Counted from the first letter of the stretch, positions 1 to 7,515 are shown. The stretch is 34,760 bases of DNA from UBA1081 sp964613045 (GCA_964613045.1 CAZTFS010000008.1:1-34760); one strand, 5' to 3'. The notes: a model not told the origin generated them from the letters alone. Translations and numbers: made by a program.

Positions 1-810
1 AATTCACCGCAGATATGCAACGAAGTGGGCGGCTTTCTGCTCTCAAAGTTTCATCACCTTAAGGTAGATGTCCGCAATCCCGATGTAAAGGTGACTGTTG
101 AAATCCGTGACAGGCATGCATTTATCCACGGCAATCAGCTCAAGGGGGCAGGCGGTATGCCTACAGGCACAGGCGGTAATGCCTGCGTGCTTATTTCGGG
201 TGGTATTGACAGTCCTGTTGCCGCCTGGATGATGGCAAAACGTGGTCTGAAGCTGACAGCAGTTCATTTCGCCTCCCCTCCCTACACTTCTCAGAGAGCC
301 GAGATGAAGGTTCACGAGCTGCTTAAAAAGGTAGCTAAGTACAGCGGAAGGATCGATCTGTATACCGTTCGTTTCACAGATCTGCAGGAGCGTATAAGAG
401 ATAACGCTCCCGAGGATATGTTTACCATCACCATGCGAAGAATGATGATGAAGATAGCATCGGCAATTGCGGAAAAGAATGACTGCAACGCACTTATCAC
501 AGGCGAAAGTGTAGGACAGGTTGCATCCCAGACCATGTGGGCACTCAGATGCACCGACGATGCGGCGGAATTGCCTGTTTTCAGACCCTGTATCGGTATG
601 GATAAAAACGAGATCATTGAAATTTCAAGAAAGATCGACACTTTTGATATTTCAATTGAGCCCTATGAGGACTGCTGTACGGTATTCACACCCAAGCATC
701 CAAAGACAAAGCCTACCGTCGAAATGGCAAGAGAAGCCGAAGCCCTTGCATGGGATGACGAGCTGATAAAGACCGCAATTGAGACTGCACAGCATCTTGC
801 TATCCATTAA
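1..810 (+). CDS. thiI: tRNA 4-thiouridine sulfurtransferase ThiI, C-terminal part (5' end outside window)
   Basis: The reading frame is open from base 1, so the start lies upstream; the GTG at 25 is an internal valine codon. The first part matches the end of a THUMP domain (VDVRNPDVKVTVEIRD), the RNA-binding module. A PP-loop ATP-pyrophosphatase motif, SGGIDSPVA, follows at nt 196-222, where ATP adenylates the uridine at position 8 of tRNA. The motif EPYEDCCTVFTPKHPKTKP near the end holds the conserved cysteine that takes part in sulfur transfer. The protein stops soon after this motif, so there is no C-terminal rhodanese domain like that of E. coli ThiI; short forms are usual in Firmicutes and work with a dedicated cysteine desulfurase. 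That partner is not in the window. A hairpin terminator follows at 967. Confidence 0.95.
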   Translation, partial: NSPQICNEVGGFLLSKFHHLKVDVRNPDVKVTVEIRDRHAFIHGNQLKGAGGMPTGTGGNACVLISGGIDSPVAAWMMAKRGLKLTAVHFASPPYTSQRAEMKVHELLKKVAKYSGRIDLYTVRFTDLQERIRDNAPEDMFTITMRRMMMKIASAIAEKNDCNALITGESVGQVASQTMWALRCTDDAAELPVFRPCIGMDKNEIIEISRKIDTFDISIEPYEDCCTVFTPKHPKTKPTVEMAREAEALAWDDELIKTAIETAQHLAIH

Positions 811-966
811 TTTTTACACATTTTAAAGGCATTGCATACTATCAGTAAAAATGCAATAACTGCAGTAATTTTTTTAAGACAGTTGAATATTTTTATCAGT
901 GCACATGCCCTTGAAGCAATAAAAAAATTATTTATCAGACAATTATTTTTCTTAAGCATAAAATCA

Positions 967-998
967 ACCTCCGTATTTTCTGTACGGAGGTATTTTTT
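967..998 (+). terminator. Hairpin terminator after thiI
   Basis: Arms ACCTCCGTA (967-975) and TACGGAGGT (983-991) form a 9-bp stem followed by ATTTTTT. It suits thiI on the plus strand. Read on the minus strand the stem is followed only by TGATTTTAT, so it would be a weaker stop for the dockerin gene ending at 1039. Between thiI and this hairpin I see only A/T-rich sequence and a small inverted repeat, ATTGCAT (831-837) with ATGCAAT (851-857). Confidence 0.8.
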
Positions 999-1038
999 GA
1001 TTCAAATCAACTTTTATTCACAAGCCACTATCAGATTT

Positions 1039-1794
1039 TTACATCAATTTTGCCGAGATGCGAAGAATTATTCTCGCATCCGATGCTGTGACAGTGCCGT
1101 CACCGTTTATGTCAGCCCTGGTTTTCTGAGAGTAGTCATACTTCTGAAGTCCTGCAGAGAAACGCAGTGCAAGACGTGCATCAGTAGCAGTTATCTTACC
1201 GTCATTGTTAACGTCTGCAAGAGATGAAGTTTTACTGAATGTAAAGGTTGCCGAAGCACTGCCGCTTCCGTAGGAATTTTTCACGGAAACTACAGTTCTG
1301 TAAGTTCCTTCCCCCGATATTTTGACCGTTTCAGTTCCGCTGATATAATATCCGTTGCCTCTGTTGGTCAGCTTATTTCCGTTCGTGCCTATATTGACAC
1401 GCTCCCATCTGCCTAAAACAAGCTTTTCAAAATATATAGTAACTTCCATACTTGAGCTGTGCTGAGCCACGGCATGATAGGAAACAGTTGCAAGAGAATT
1501 TACTGATACAAAAAATGTAACGCTGATATGCCGGATATCGTCCCAGGCAGAACTTACCGTATCACTTATTGTCGGGCAGATTGTTGTCATTTCATCAGGA
1601 TAAAGCCTTGTGGTTTCCTCGTCAGAAGGATATTCACAATCAGAAGAACACTCTTCTTCGGAAAAAATTTCAATATCAGAACAGTATTCCGCTGACAGTT
1701 CCTCTTCAAATTCCGATGCATCTTCTGCAAATGCAGTTGCACATACAGAAAAAACAAGAAGGAGGCTGAAAATCATACATAACATTTTTTTCAT
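1039..1794 (-). CDS. Secreted protein with C-terminal dockerin repeats
   Basis: This 251-residue protein begins with a signal peptide (MKKMLCMIFSLLLVFSVCAT, cleavage likely after TAFA near residue 23). A strongly acidic Glu/Ser/Asp-rich stretch follows (about 24-70), then a beta-rich region (about 75-190) with YHAVAQHSSSMEVTIYF and W-rich strands, resembling the small Ig-like secreted domains of Firmicutes. The C-terminus has two dockerin-type calcium loops, DVNNDGKITATDAR (about 194-207) and DINGDGTVTASDAR (about 228-241), each followed by LR-containing helices. Dockerins bind cohesins on scaffoldins; no cohesin is present here. The ATG overlaps the stop of the upstream membrane-protein gene by 4 bases, so translation is probably coupled. 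It is the third gene of a sigma-factor operon, which is an unusual place for a dockerin protein. No catalytic domain is recognisable. Confidence 0.88.
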   Translation of the reverse strand: MKKMLCMIFSLLLVFSVCATAFAEDASEFEEELSAEYCSDIEIFSEEECSSDCEYPSDEETTRLYPDEMTTICPTISDTVSSAWDDIRHISVTFFVSVNSLATVSYHAVAQHSSSMEVTIYFEKLVLGRWERVNIGTNGNKLTNRGNGYYISGTETVKISGEGTYRTVVSVKNSYGSGSASATFTFSKTSSLADVNNDGKITATDARLALRFSAGLQKYDYSQKTRADINGDGTVTASDARIILRISAKLM

Positions 1795-2471
1795 TTCTGT
1801 ACCTCCTCTGTTTCTTCTTCTCGGCAGGAAAGAATCATTTCCATAAGCTCTTCAGGCTCAATATCGCAGTAACAGTCAATACTGAAGGTGTACTTATCCG
1901 TATTCCAGAGAAGAAGATAATATCCTTCCTCAGAATATATGTCAAAAGTTACACCGCTGACCGTTTTTCTGCTCTTTTCAAGCCTTTGTGCATCCACCGA
2001 ACGGCTTGTAAGTCCGTCACCCTGTTGCAGAATAATAAACTGTTCACCCTTCTCCCAGACCGTAACGGATGAATGATCCGTTATCTGCTGTTCCTTGAGA
2101 TAAAATCCTTTTTCTTCAAGATCAAGGGTGAGGACATCATCAATGACATCGTCGGCAAAAATATCCCCCGGCTCATCAAAGCCGTACTGCAGATCAATAT
2201 GATCATTCATATTGCTGACGAAATAGTTAATAACCTTTTCCCTGACATCTGCCATTGAGAACAGCATTGTTGACGCAACAAGCAGCATGACCGCTGCAAT
2301 GGGAAGGATACGCCTGACAACGATTCGTGTACGGCTTTTGTTCTTAACTACAGGCTCCGTCATTGAACAAAAACGCTCTGACGGCTCCCAATTTACGGAT
2401 TCACAAGCTATTTCAAAATACTCCTCCTGTGCCGCTTCACGAAGGGCTTTTTTCAGTATTTCATTTACCAT
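1791..2471 (-). CDS. Membrane protein with DUF4367-like domain, putative anti-sigma factor
   Basis: The 226-residue product has a hydrophilic N-terminal part (1-50), one transmembrane helix (about 53-72, ILPIAAVMLLVASTMLF), and an extracytoplasmic domain. The pattern GYYLLLWNTDKYTFSID with a following helix at the C-terminus resembles the DUF4367 domain, which is often encoded next to ECF sigma factors in Clostridia. The start overlaps the end of the sigma-factor gene by 11 bases, and the stop overlaps the dockerin gene by 4 bases, so all three are probably made from one mRNA. I see no HxxxCxxC zinc anti-sigma motif, so the assignment as anti-sigma rests on topology and gene order. Alternative: a membrane sensor not directly binding sigma. 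Confidence 0.72.
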   Translation of the reverse strand: MVNEILKKALREAAQEEYFEIACESVNWEPSERFCSMTEPVVKNKSRTRIVVRRILPIAAVMLLVASTMLFSMADVREKVINYFVSNMNDHIDLQYGFDEPGDIFADDVIDDVLTLDLEEKGFYLKEQQITDHSSVTVWEKGEQFIILQQGDGLTSRSVDAQRLEKSRKTVSGVTFDIYSEEGYYLLLWNTDKYTFSIDCYCDIEPEELMEMILSCREEETEEVQK

Positions 2472-3018
2472 CGGCGATCATCACCTCCCCGGAAAGCTTC
2501 CGGATCAACATCTTTTTACCTCTGACCAGCTGCTGTTTGACTGTGGAGACCTTTCTGTCAAGAGAATCTGCGATCTGCTTGACTGACATATCCATGACAT
2601 ACCGCATATAAAGCACATCCCTGTAAGAATCATCCATATTCCTTATCACTGAAAGAACTTCAGAATACCCCGATGACGAAATCGCATCCTCGAAAGACTT
2701 TTCATCGGGCACATCATAAAGCTCTTCTATACTGATGTCATTGCTGCTGCGGCTGTTTTTGCGTACAATATTCAAAGCCGCATTTTTTGCAGCCTTGACG
2801 CAGTAACATTTACCATCATTCTCATCCGCCCTCAAAAGCACATCGATATGCCTTGAAATTGACAGAAATGCATTATGCACTGCATCCTCAGCATCCTGAG
2901 TATTCCCCAGCACCGAATATGCGGCATAAAACATATTTTTACGGTAAGTCACATAATAGTGTTCAAAGGTCTTCCTGCTCTCAGCATCGCTGACAGCAGA
3001 CAGGTAGAGTAAAAACAT
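2461..3018 (-). CDS. ECF-type RNA polymerase sigma factor
   Basis: The 185-residue protein has the two-domain plan of ECF sigma factors. Region 2 spans about 12-80 with YRKNMFYAAYSVLGNTQDAE and DAVHNAFLSISRH, where the helix binds the -10 element and the core enzyme. Region 4 spans about 125-178 with YRDVLYMRYVMDMSVKQIA and the helix-turn-helix SLDRKVSTVKQQLVRGKKML for the -35 element. Length is normal for the family. The ATG at 3018 has only a weak ribosome site (GAAG) in front. Downstream overlapping genes encode a membrane protein and a secreted dockerin protein. An upstream GTAACC motif may be an autoregulatory promoter. The target genes cannot be read from the window. Confidence 0.88.
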   Translation of the reverse strand: MFLLYLSAVSDAESRKTFEHYYVTYRKNMFYAAYSVLGNTQDAEDAVHNAFLSISRHIDVLLRADENDGKCYCVKAAKNAALNIVRKNSRSSNDISIEELYDVPDEKSFEDAISSSGYSEVLSVIRNMDDSYRDVLYMRYVMDMSVKQIADSLDRKVSTVKQQLVRGKKMLIRKLSGEVMIADGK

Positions 3019-3049
3019 ATCTTTTCTTCACTGCCTTCATAATATACAA

Positions 3050-3075
3050 CACCGAAGTACCATAAAAAGGTTACA
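3050..3075 (-). promoter_or_regulatory. Possible ECF-type promoter of the sigma operon
   Basis: On the minus strand TGTAACC (3075-3069) is followed after 14 bases by CGGTG (3054-3050). The AAC-containing -35 followed by T-rich spacer resembles promoters of ECF sigma factors, which often read their own operon. The -10 CGG is a loose match to CGT, so this is a tentative call. Confidence 0.35.
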
Positions 3076-3112
3076 AAAAAATTTTAACATTTAAAAAAAA
3101 TTTTTTCAACTG

Positions 3113-3141
3113 TTGACTGCAAACTTCCGATCTGTTAATAT
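3113..3141 (+). promoter_or_regulatory. Sigma-A promoter of the PHP gene
   Basis: TTGACT (3113-3118), 17-base spacer, TAATAT (3136-3141), placed 21 bases before the start codon at 3163; the ribosome site AGGAAGTG lies between. Confidence 0.75.
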
Positions 3142-3162
3142 TTACTGGTAGGAAGTGAAAAA

Positions 3163-3834
3163 ATGAAATACAAATATGAATTACACTGTCACACAAAGGA
3201 AGTTAGCCAATGCGGAGCTGTTCCTGCAGCAGAGATCGTTAAAATGTATAAAGAAAAAGGCTACGACGGAATAGTCATAACCGACCATTACTCCCCCATG
3301 ACATTTAATCCTGCAAATGTATGGCGACCGCAGACTGCTGTTGATTTCTACACAAAAGGTTATAAAGAAGCTCTTAAGGCTGCCGGCGAAGACTTTACCG
3401 TACTGCTTGGCATGGAGCTGAGATATTATGCAACGGCAAATGATTTCCTTGTATACGGTGTATCAGAGGATTTTTTAAGAAACAGCGGAAATCTGATGGC
3501 GATGTATCCCCGACGTTTCCATAATCTTGCAAAGAAAAACGGAATGATAGTCGTTCAGGCACACCCCTTCAGAGAATGGATGATAAGGATAAACCCGAAG
3601 CACCTTGACGGAGCCGAAGTTTTCAACGGAAAGTCAACAAAGGAGCAAAACAAGAAGAGTTTTGACTGGGCAGCTGAAAACAATATGAAAGTTCTTACCT
3701 GCGGAAGCGATTTTCACAGAGAAAGGAATCTTGCAAAAGGCGGTATCATCACAGAAACACCAATAAAGACAAATGATGATCTTATAAAGATACTTACAAG
3801 CGGTGCTTTTGAAAGAATAGAAAATTATGATTAA
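3163..3834 (+). CDS. PHP-domain metal-dependent phosphoesterase
   Basis: This 223-residue protein has the conserved metal-ligand pattern of the PHP superfamily: HCH near residues 8-10, VITDHYSP (about 43-50), GMELRY (about 86-91), VVQAHPF (about 129-135) and GSDFH near 186-190. PHP proteins hydrolyse phosphoester bonds with two or three divalent metals; relatives include histidinol phosphatase and RNase AM/YciV. The length is slightly shorter than classic HisK histidinol phosphatase, and there are no his genes nearby, so the substrate is unknown. It stands alone, divergent from the sigma operon and convergent with malQ, with its own promoter and a shared terminator. The ATG at 3163 has the ribosome site AGGAAGTG. 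Confidence 0.88.
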   Translation: MKYKYELHCHTKEVSQCGAVPAAEIVKMYKEKGYDGIVITDHYSPMTFNPANVWRPQTAVDFYTKGYKEALKAAGEDFTVLLGMELRYYATANDFLVYGVSEDFLRNSGNLMAMYPRRFHNLAKKNGMIVVQAHPFREWMIRINPKHLDGAEVFNGKSTKEQNKKSFDWAAENNMKVLTCGSDFHRERNLAKGGIITETPIKTNDDLIKILTSGAFERIENYD

Positions 3835-3860
3835 AGGGAGGCTGATCACCTCCCTTTTGT
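3833..3860. terminator. Bidirectional hairpin terminator between PHP gene and malQ
   Basis: AAAGGGAGG (3833-3841) pairs with CCTCCCTTT (3849-3857) around a 7-base loop. The flanking A and T runs make it usable on both strands, serving two convergent genes; the stop of the PHP gene lies within its left flank. Confidence 0.8.
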
Positions 3861-3861
3861 G

Positions 3862-5367
3862 TTAACCTCTTTTAAAGAGTGAATTTATTTTTCTGAAATA
3901 GTCCGTATCCATGTTCCGTACGGTTTCTTTTGTGGTTCGGAATCTCCAGTTTTTTTCGGGTACGCCGGGGATATTCATTCTTGCATCAGAACCGAAGCCG
4001 CACATATCCTGAAAAGCGATCATAGCCGTATCCGAAGCCGAACGCCACACCGTTTCAATAACTTTTCGGCAGCTCTTTGAATAATAACCGCCCTCACCCC
4101 AGTTATCGCCCTCAAAGCCCACATAATCAAGAGCAAAACGACGCTCTTTTTCACTCGCTTCCCAAAGCCAGCCGAGAATTGTATTATTATCGTGAGTACC
4201 CACATAATAAACGGAATTTTTCTGAGCATTATGAGGCATGTGCGAGGAATCGCCGTCGGGATCAAAACCGAATTGAACAACCTTCATTCCCGGGAACTTT
4301 GTATCTTCAAGAAGCTTTACCACATCCTCACCGAAAACGCCGAGATCCTCAGCAATGATCGGTGCCTCGGGGAACTTTCTGAAAACCTTTTTAAACAGCT
4401 TCATGCCCGGTCCCTGCTTCCACTCACCTGTTTTTGCGGTCTCTGCATCAGCAGGGACTTCCCAATAGCTTGCAAAAGCTCTGAAATGGTCTATTCTTAC
4501 CACATCATAAACAGAAAGTGAATTACCTATTCTCTCGAGCCACCACTTATAACCGTCTTTTTCCATAGCCTCCCAGTTATAAATGGGATTGCCCCAGAGC
4601 TGCCCGTCTTCACTGAAATAGTCAGGCGGTACACCTGCAACCTTTTCGGGGCAGAGCTTTTCTTCATCAATAAGGAACATCGGAAGATTCGACCACACAT
4701 CAACACTGTCCATTGCAACGTATATGGGCATATCACCGATGATCTTTATACCCTTTGAGTTTGCATAGTCCTTAACTTTCTGCCACTGAGTAAAGAAAAT
4801 ATACTGACAGAACTTCCAGAACGCAGAACGCTCTGCATAGTCATGTCTGTGACGTCTTTTGAACAGGTCAAAACGGGCAAAATCCTCGTCCCACTCCCAC
4901 CATGCCTTGAAATCATTGGCTTCTTTTACAGCCATAAAATATGAAAAATTCGTAAGCCACTTATGCTCAGCCTCAAAATCCTTTATCTTCTGAGCAAGCT
5001 CGGTATCGATTCTCGAAAATGCCGTTTTTAAAAGAGCAAGTCTTGTTTTTCTCGCAAAATCAAAGTCAGCGGTATAAGGCGTACCGTCATAGATATTTGT
5101 TTTTGCTTCTTCGGGAGTACACAGTCCCATTTCAACAAGCCCCATGGGATCGATAAAAAGAATATTTCCCGCAAAGGCAGAAGCTGAACAATAGGGAGAA
5201 TTTGCATGATCTACAGGATTGAAGGGAAGAACCTGCCAGTATGAAAAATGCATATCGGCAAGAGTATCCGCAAAATCAAAGCAGTTTTTATCAAACACAC
5301 CGATACCGTAATCCGACGGCAGAGAACTGATATGCATGATAACACCTGCACCACGTTTATTTAACAT
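3862..5367 (-). CDS. malQ: 4-alpha-glucanotransferase (amylomaltase, GH77)
   Basis: MalQ transfers 4-alpha-glucan segments between maltodextrins and releases glucose in the cytoplasm. The 501-residue product has the GH77 signature residues: the nucleophile in VRIDHFRA (D293), the acid/base in IAEDLGVF (E340) and the transition-state Asp in VGTHDNNT (D393). The N-terminus RGAGVIMHISSLPSDYGIG and GWLWEASEKERR-type C-terminal half are typical, and the length matches the roughly 500-residue bacterial form. I choose ATG 5367 because TGAGGTG (5374-5380) is a good ribosome site 6 bases upstream; an in-frame GTG at 5376 lies inside that site. The gene stands alone with its own promoter, which carries a perfect palindrome, and a second inverted repeat lies in the leader. 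Specific regulation by sugar seems likely. Confidence 0.97.
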   Translation of the reverse strand: MLNKRGAGVIMHISSLPSDYGIGVFDKNCFDFADTLADMHFSYWQVLPFNPVDHANSPYCSASAFAGNILFIDPMGLVEMGLCTPEEAKTNIYDGTPYTADFDFARKTRLALLKTAFSRIDTELAQKIKDFEAEHKWLTNFSYFMAVKEANDFKAWWEWDEDFARFDLFKRRHRHDYAERSAFWKFCQYIFFTQWQKVKDYANSKGIKIIGDMPIYVAMDSVDVWSNLPMFLIDEEKLCPEKVAGVPPDYFSEDGQLWGNPIYNWEAMEKDGYKWWLERIGNSLSVYDVVRIDHFRAFASYWEVPADAETAKTGEWKQGPGMKLFKKVFRKFPEAPIIAEDLGVFGEDVVKLLEDTKFPGMKVVQFGFDPDGDSSHMPHNAQKNSVYYVGTHDNNTILGWLWEASEKERRFALDYVGFEGDNWGEGGYYSKSCRKVIETVWRSASDTAMIAFQDMCGFGSDARMNIPGVPEKNWRFRTTKETVRNMDTDYFRKINSLFKRG

Positions 5368-5400
5368 AAAAATCACCTCAGAAAAACATTTATTCAGAGC

Positions 5401-5431
5401 AGAATTTATCGGGTTCAGTCTGATAAATTCT
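5401..5431. repeat. Inverted repeat in the malQ leader
   Basis: AGAATTTATC (5401-5410) and GATAAATTCT (5422-5431) are perfect 10-base arms around an 11-base loop. The repeat lies between the predicted malQ start point (about 5448) and the start codon, so it may be an operator or form an mRNA hairpin; there is no T-run, so it is not a simple terminator. Confidence 0.7.
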
Positions 5432-5454
5432 TCATATAATCGGTAATGAATAAT

Positions 5455-5483
5455 ATTGTAGCATAAGAATTCTTATGGTGCAA
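5455..5483 (-). promoter_or_regulatory. Sigma-A promoter of malQ
   Basis: On the minus strand TTGCAC (5483-5478), 17-base spacer, TACAAT (5460-5455). The leader is about 80 bases. The whole spacer is occupied by a palindrome, listed separately. Confidence 0.75.
5462..5477. promoter_or_regulatory. Palindromic operator candidate in the malQ promoter spacer
   Basis: CATAAGAATTCTTATG is a perfect 16-base palindrome lying exactly between the -35 and -10 boxes. A dimeric repressor bound here would block RNA polymerase. The regulator is not identifiable in the window. Confidence 0.6.
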
Positions 5484-5503
5484 GACAATTAACAAACTTT
5501 TTA

Positions 5504-5532
5504 TTGCATATAATTGTATCTTGTGATAAAAT
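5504..5532 (+). promoter_or_regulatory. Sigma-A promoter of the DUF2238-like membrane gene
   Basis: TTGCAT (5504-5509), 17-base spacer, TAAAAT (5527-5532), with the ribosome site CAGGAG at 5548-5553. It is divergent from and adjacent to the malQ promoter. Confidence 0.65.
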
Positions 5533-5562
5533 AATTACGATTATAATCAGGAGTTAATGCAA

Positions 5563-6267
5563 ATGAAAAAATTAAATCAGATAACACCCATACCGAAAGC
5601 TCATGAGATAACATGGTGGGTATGCAGAGGATTGCTTGTCTTCTTTTCAGTTTACGGCATTCTCAACAATTCGGTTACAATGTATCTTATGGGGCTGTTT
5701 TCGATAGCTTTTTCCCACCTGTGGGATATGTTCCAGCTTTTCGGAGGAAAGTCATTTATAACAAGGGTGGATTATTTCGCCCAGACGATACTCAACATTT
5801 TTCTTGTGTATTCTGTGGGAGTATACATGCTCAACACAAGAACTAATATCCATTTCTTCGATATACTGTCCCATGCAGGCTCGGGATTTATTGCAACATG
5901 GTTTGCCTATGATTTTGCAGTGGTATTTCAGGGAAAAAAGAGACATCTGAGCCCTGCTCTTGCTTCATTTTTCTCATTCACCTTCTCGATGTTCATCGCA
6001 GTTGCTTGGGAATTGTACGAATTTACCATGGACAGAGTGTACGGTTACACTTTGCAGACTTCGACCGTACTTTCGGAGCAAGGGCTTGTTGACACAATGG
6101 AAGATTTTGTATGCTGTGTCGTAGGCTCACTTCTGGGAATGTTTGCTGTGGCATTTTACCGAAACGGCATCATCGGCGGCAAAAACAGAAAAAAATTAAG
6201 AGCCGAAGTCGTTGCAAGATCAAAACAGGACAGAAAAGAAGAATTGGAGTTTTTAGGAATAGAATAA
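5563..6267 (+). CDS. Multi-pass membrane protein, DUF2238/YjdF-like
   Basis: The 234-residue product is an integral membrane protein with about six hydrophobic segments. The C-terminal half carries FDILSHAGSGFIATWFAYDF, then AVAWELYEFTMDRVYGYTLQ and DTMEDFVCCVVGSLLG. The spaced His, Trp-Glu-x-x-Glu-Phe, Asp and Asp-Thr-Met-x-Asp pattern is characteristic of DUF2238 (YjdF-like) proteins, whose function is not established. I prefer ATG 5563 because the ribosome site CAGGAG ends 9 bases before it; the in-frame ATG at 5557 would be only 3 bases away. It is probably the first gene of a unit including the small ORF at 6307 and the HAD gene at 6643. Confidence 0.8.
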   Translation: MKKLNQITPIPKAHEITWWVCRGLLVFFSVYGILNNSVTMYLMGLFSIAFSHLWDMFQLFGGKSFITRVDYFAQTILNIFLVYSVGVYMLNTRTNIHFFDILSHAGSGFIATWFAYDFAVVFQGKKRHLSPALASFFSFTFSMFIAVAWELYEFTMDRVYGYTLQTSTVLSEQGLVDTMEDFVCCVVGSLLGMFAVAFYRNGIIGGKNRKKLRAEVVARSKQDRKEELEFLGIE

Positions 6268-6306
6268 CCTGTTAAATTGTAAATTAGCATAAAAGGAAAT
6301 ATTACT

Positions 6307-6615
6307 ATGAATGAAGCATCGAAACGCACCATCATCAGCTTCTGTCTTCCGCAGTTTGCGGTAGGACTTTTTGCAACGATGATAGTTCCCTCTCTTGTTG
6401 TTATCGGAGCCGCAACAGGCGAAAGCATCGGAAAGACGGGACTTCTTCTTACTGCTGTAGTCGGCGGTCTTTTCACACTTGTTGCCGTTTCGGGTGAATG
6501 GGAGCATGACGGTTTTTCGGGTGAGATATCGGACGGAAAGTCCGGGGACGTGGAACTGTTGACACTAAAACTCCTCTGTTTGCTGAGTTTTCCGCAATTG
6601 AAGAATTACCAATAA
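6307..6615 (+). CDS. Doubtful small membrane ORF, possibly a transporter remnant
   Basis: The frame encodes 102 residues. The first 26 (MNEASKRTIISFCLPQFAVG and on) resemble from memory the start of MFS/GPH-type transporters, followed by a second hydrophobic segment (TGLLLTAVVGGLFTLVAVSG, about 43-62). From about residue 63 on the sequence is polar and of no recognisable type, although the frame stays open. A ribosome-site-like AAAGGA lies about 9 bases before the ATG, and the gaps to both neighbours are short (39 and 27 bases). It may be a genuine two-helix protein or a transporter gene that lost most of its length. Coding confidence is modest. Confidence 0.45.
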   Translation: MNEASKRTIISFCLPQFAVGLFATMIVPSLVVIGAATGESIGKTGLLLTAVVGGLFTLVAVSGEWEHDGFSGEISDGKSGDVELLTLKLLCLLSFPQLKNYQ

Positions 6616-6642
6616 TAATTTTTACAGGAAGGATCTGATACA

Positions 6643-7515
6643 ATGTCCGACATGCCTATTTTTGCTATAATGTACGACTTTGACAGAACTTTGAGTCCGA
6701 GGGATATGCAGGAGTATCAGTTTATACCCAGTCTGGGCATGAAGCCCGTTGAATTCTGGAACGAAGCCAACGCTTTCGGCGACAAAAATGAAATGGACAA
6801 GATCCTTTCTTACATGTACACGATGATAAAAAAATCTGCCGAACAGGGCACTCCTCTGACACGGAAAAGAGTTGTTGACTGCGGAAAAAACATCGAATTT
6901 TTCAAGGGCGTCGAAGATTGGTTTGAAAGAATGAACCGATTCGGTATAGAAAACGGTGTTATCGTTGAGCATTACGTTCTGTCCTCAGGTCTTGTGGAAA
7001 TTATCGAAGGCTCGGCAATCGGTAAGCATTTCAAAAAGATATACGCCAGTGAATTTCTTTATGACGAAAACGACATAGCCGTATTTCCCAAGTCAGCCGT
7101 TAACTATACATCCAAAACTCAGTTCGTATACAGAATCAACAAAGGCGTGCTTGACGTTTCAAACGACCGTGACCTCAACAAATCGACGCCTGATAATGAC
7201 CGCAGAGTCAGATTCCAGAATATGCTCTATATCGGTGACGGACTTTCCGATGTCCCCTGCATGAAAATGGTTAAAGCTTACGGCGGCTCGTCAATTGCCG
7301 TTTACAAGGATGATTCCAACAGAGTACTTGTAGAGGATCTTCTCAATCACGGCAGAGTTGACTTCATGTTTGCGGCAGATTATTCGGAAAATACAAATTT
7401 CGATATGACAGTAAAAAATCTCATAAAAAAAGCTGCCATTGAAGACAGCCTTATTTCCGAGCATAACAGTCAGCTGGCGGATGCAACGGATAAGCAATGT
7501 TCGATTTTTTACTGA
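6643..7515 (+). CDS. HAD-superfamily phosphatase
   Basis: The 290-residue protein has HAD motif I as YDFDRTLS (nucleophile D12, acid/base D14), a helical cap with EFFKGVEDWFERMNRFG, motif II in YVLSSGLVEII (Ser near 110), and the C-terminal motif YIGDGLSDVPCMKMV (about 197-211) that binds Mg2+. This layout resembles phosphoserine-phosphatase-like HAD enzymes; the physiological substrate cannot be read. There is no signal peptide, so it is cytoplasmic. The ATG at 6643 has the ribosome site AGGAAGG. It follows the membrane protein and small ORF in the same direction, and a hairpin terminator ends the unit. Confidence 0.85.
   Translation: MSDMPIFAIMYDFDRTLSPRDMQEYQFIPSLGMKPVEFWNEANAFGDKNEMDKILSYMYTMIKKSAEQGTPLTRKRVVDCGKNIEFFKGVEDWFERMNRFGIENGVIVEHYVLSSGLVEIIEGSAIGKHFKKIYASEFLYDENDIAVFPKSAVNYTSKTQFVYRINKGVLDVSNDRDLNKSTPDNDRRVRFQNMLYIGDGLSDVPCMKMVKAYGGSSIAVYKDDSNRVLVEDLLNHGRVDFMFAADYSENTNFDMTVKNLIKKAAIEDSLISEHNSQLADATDKQCSIFY

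Noticed and set aside
832..1227. A plus-strand frame of 131 codons.
   Set aside because: It crosses the thiI terminator and runs antisense into the dockerin gene; low complexity at the start and no ribosome site.
6156..6507. Minus-strand frames across the small ORF at 6307.
   Set aside because: They run antisense into the DUF2238-like gene, are basic and Thr/Pro-rich, and have no ribosome site.
6525..6560. GGAAAGTCCGGGG resembles the conserved start of RNase P RNA.
   Set aside because: The rest of the roughly 350-base RNA, including its other conserved regions, is absent and a coding gene starts at 6643. It is a local CGGAC/GTCCG hairpin.
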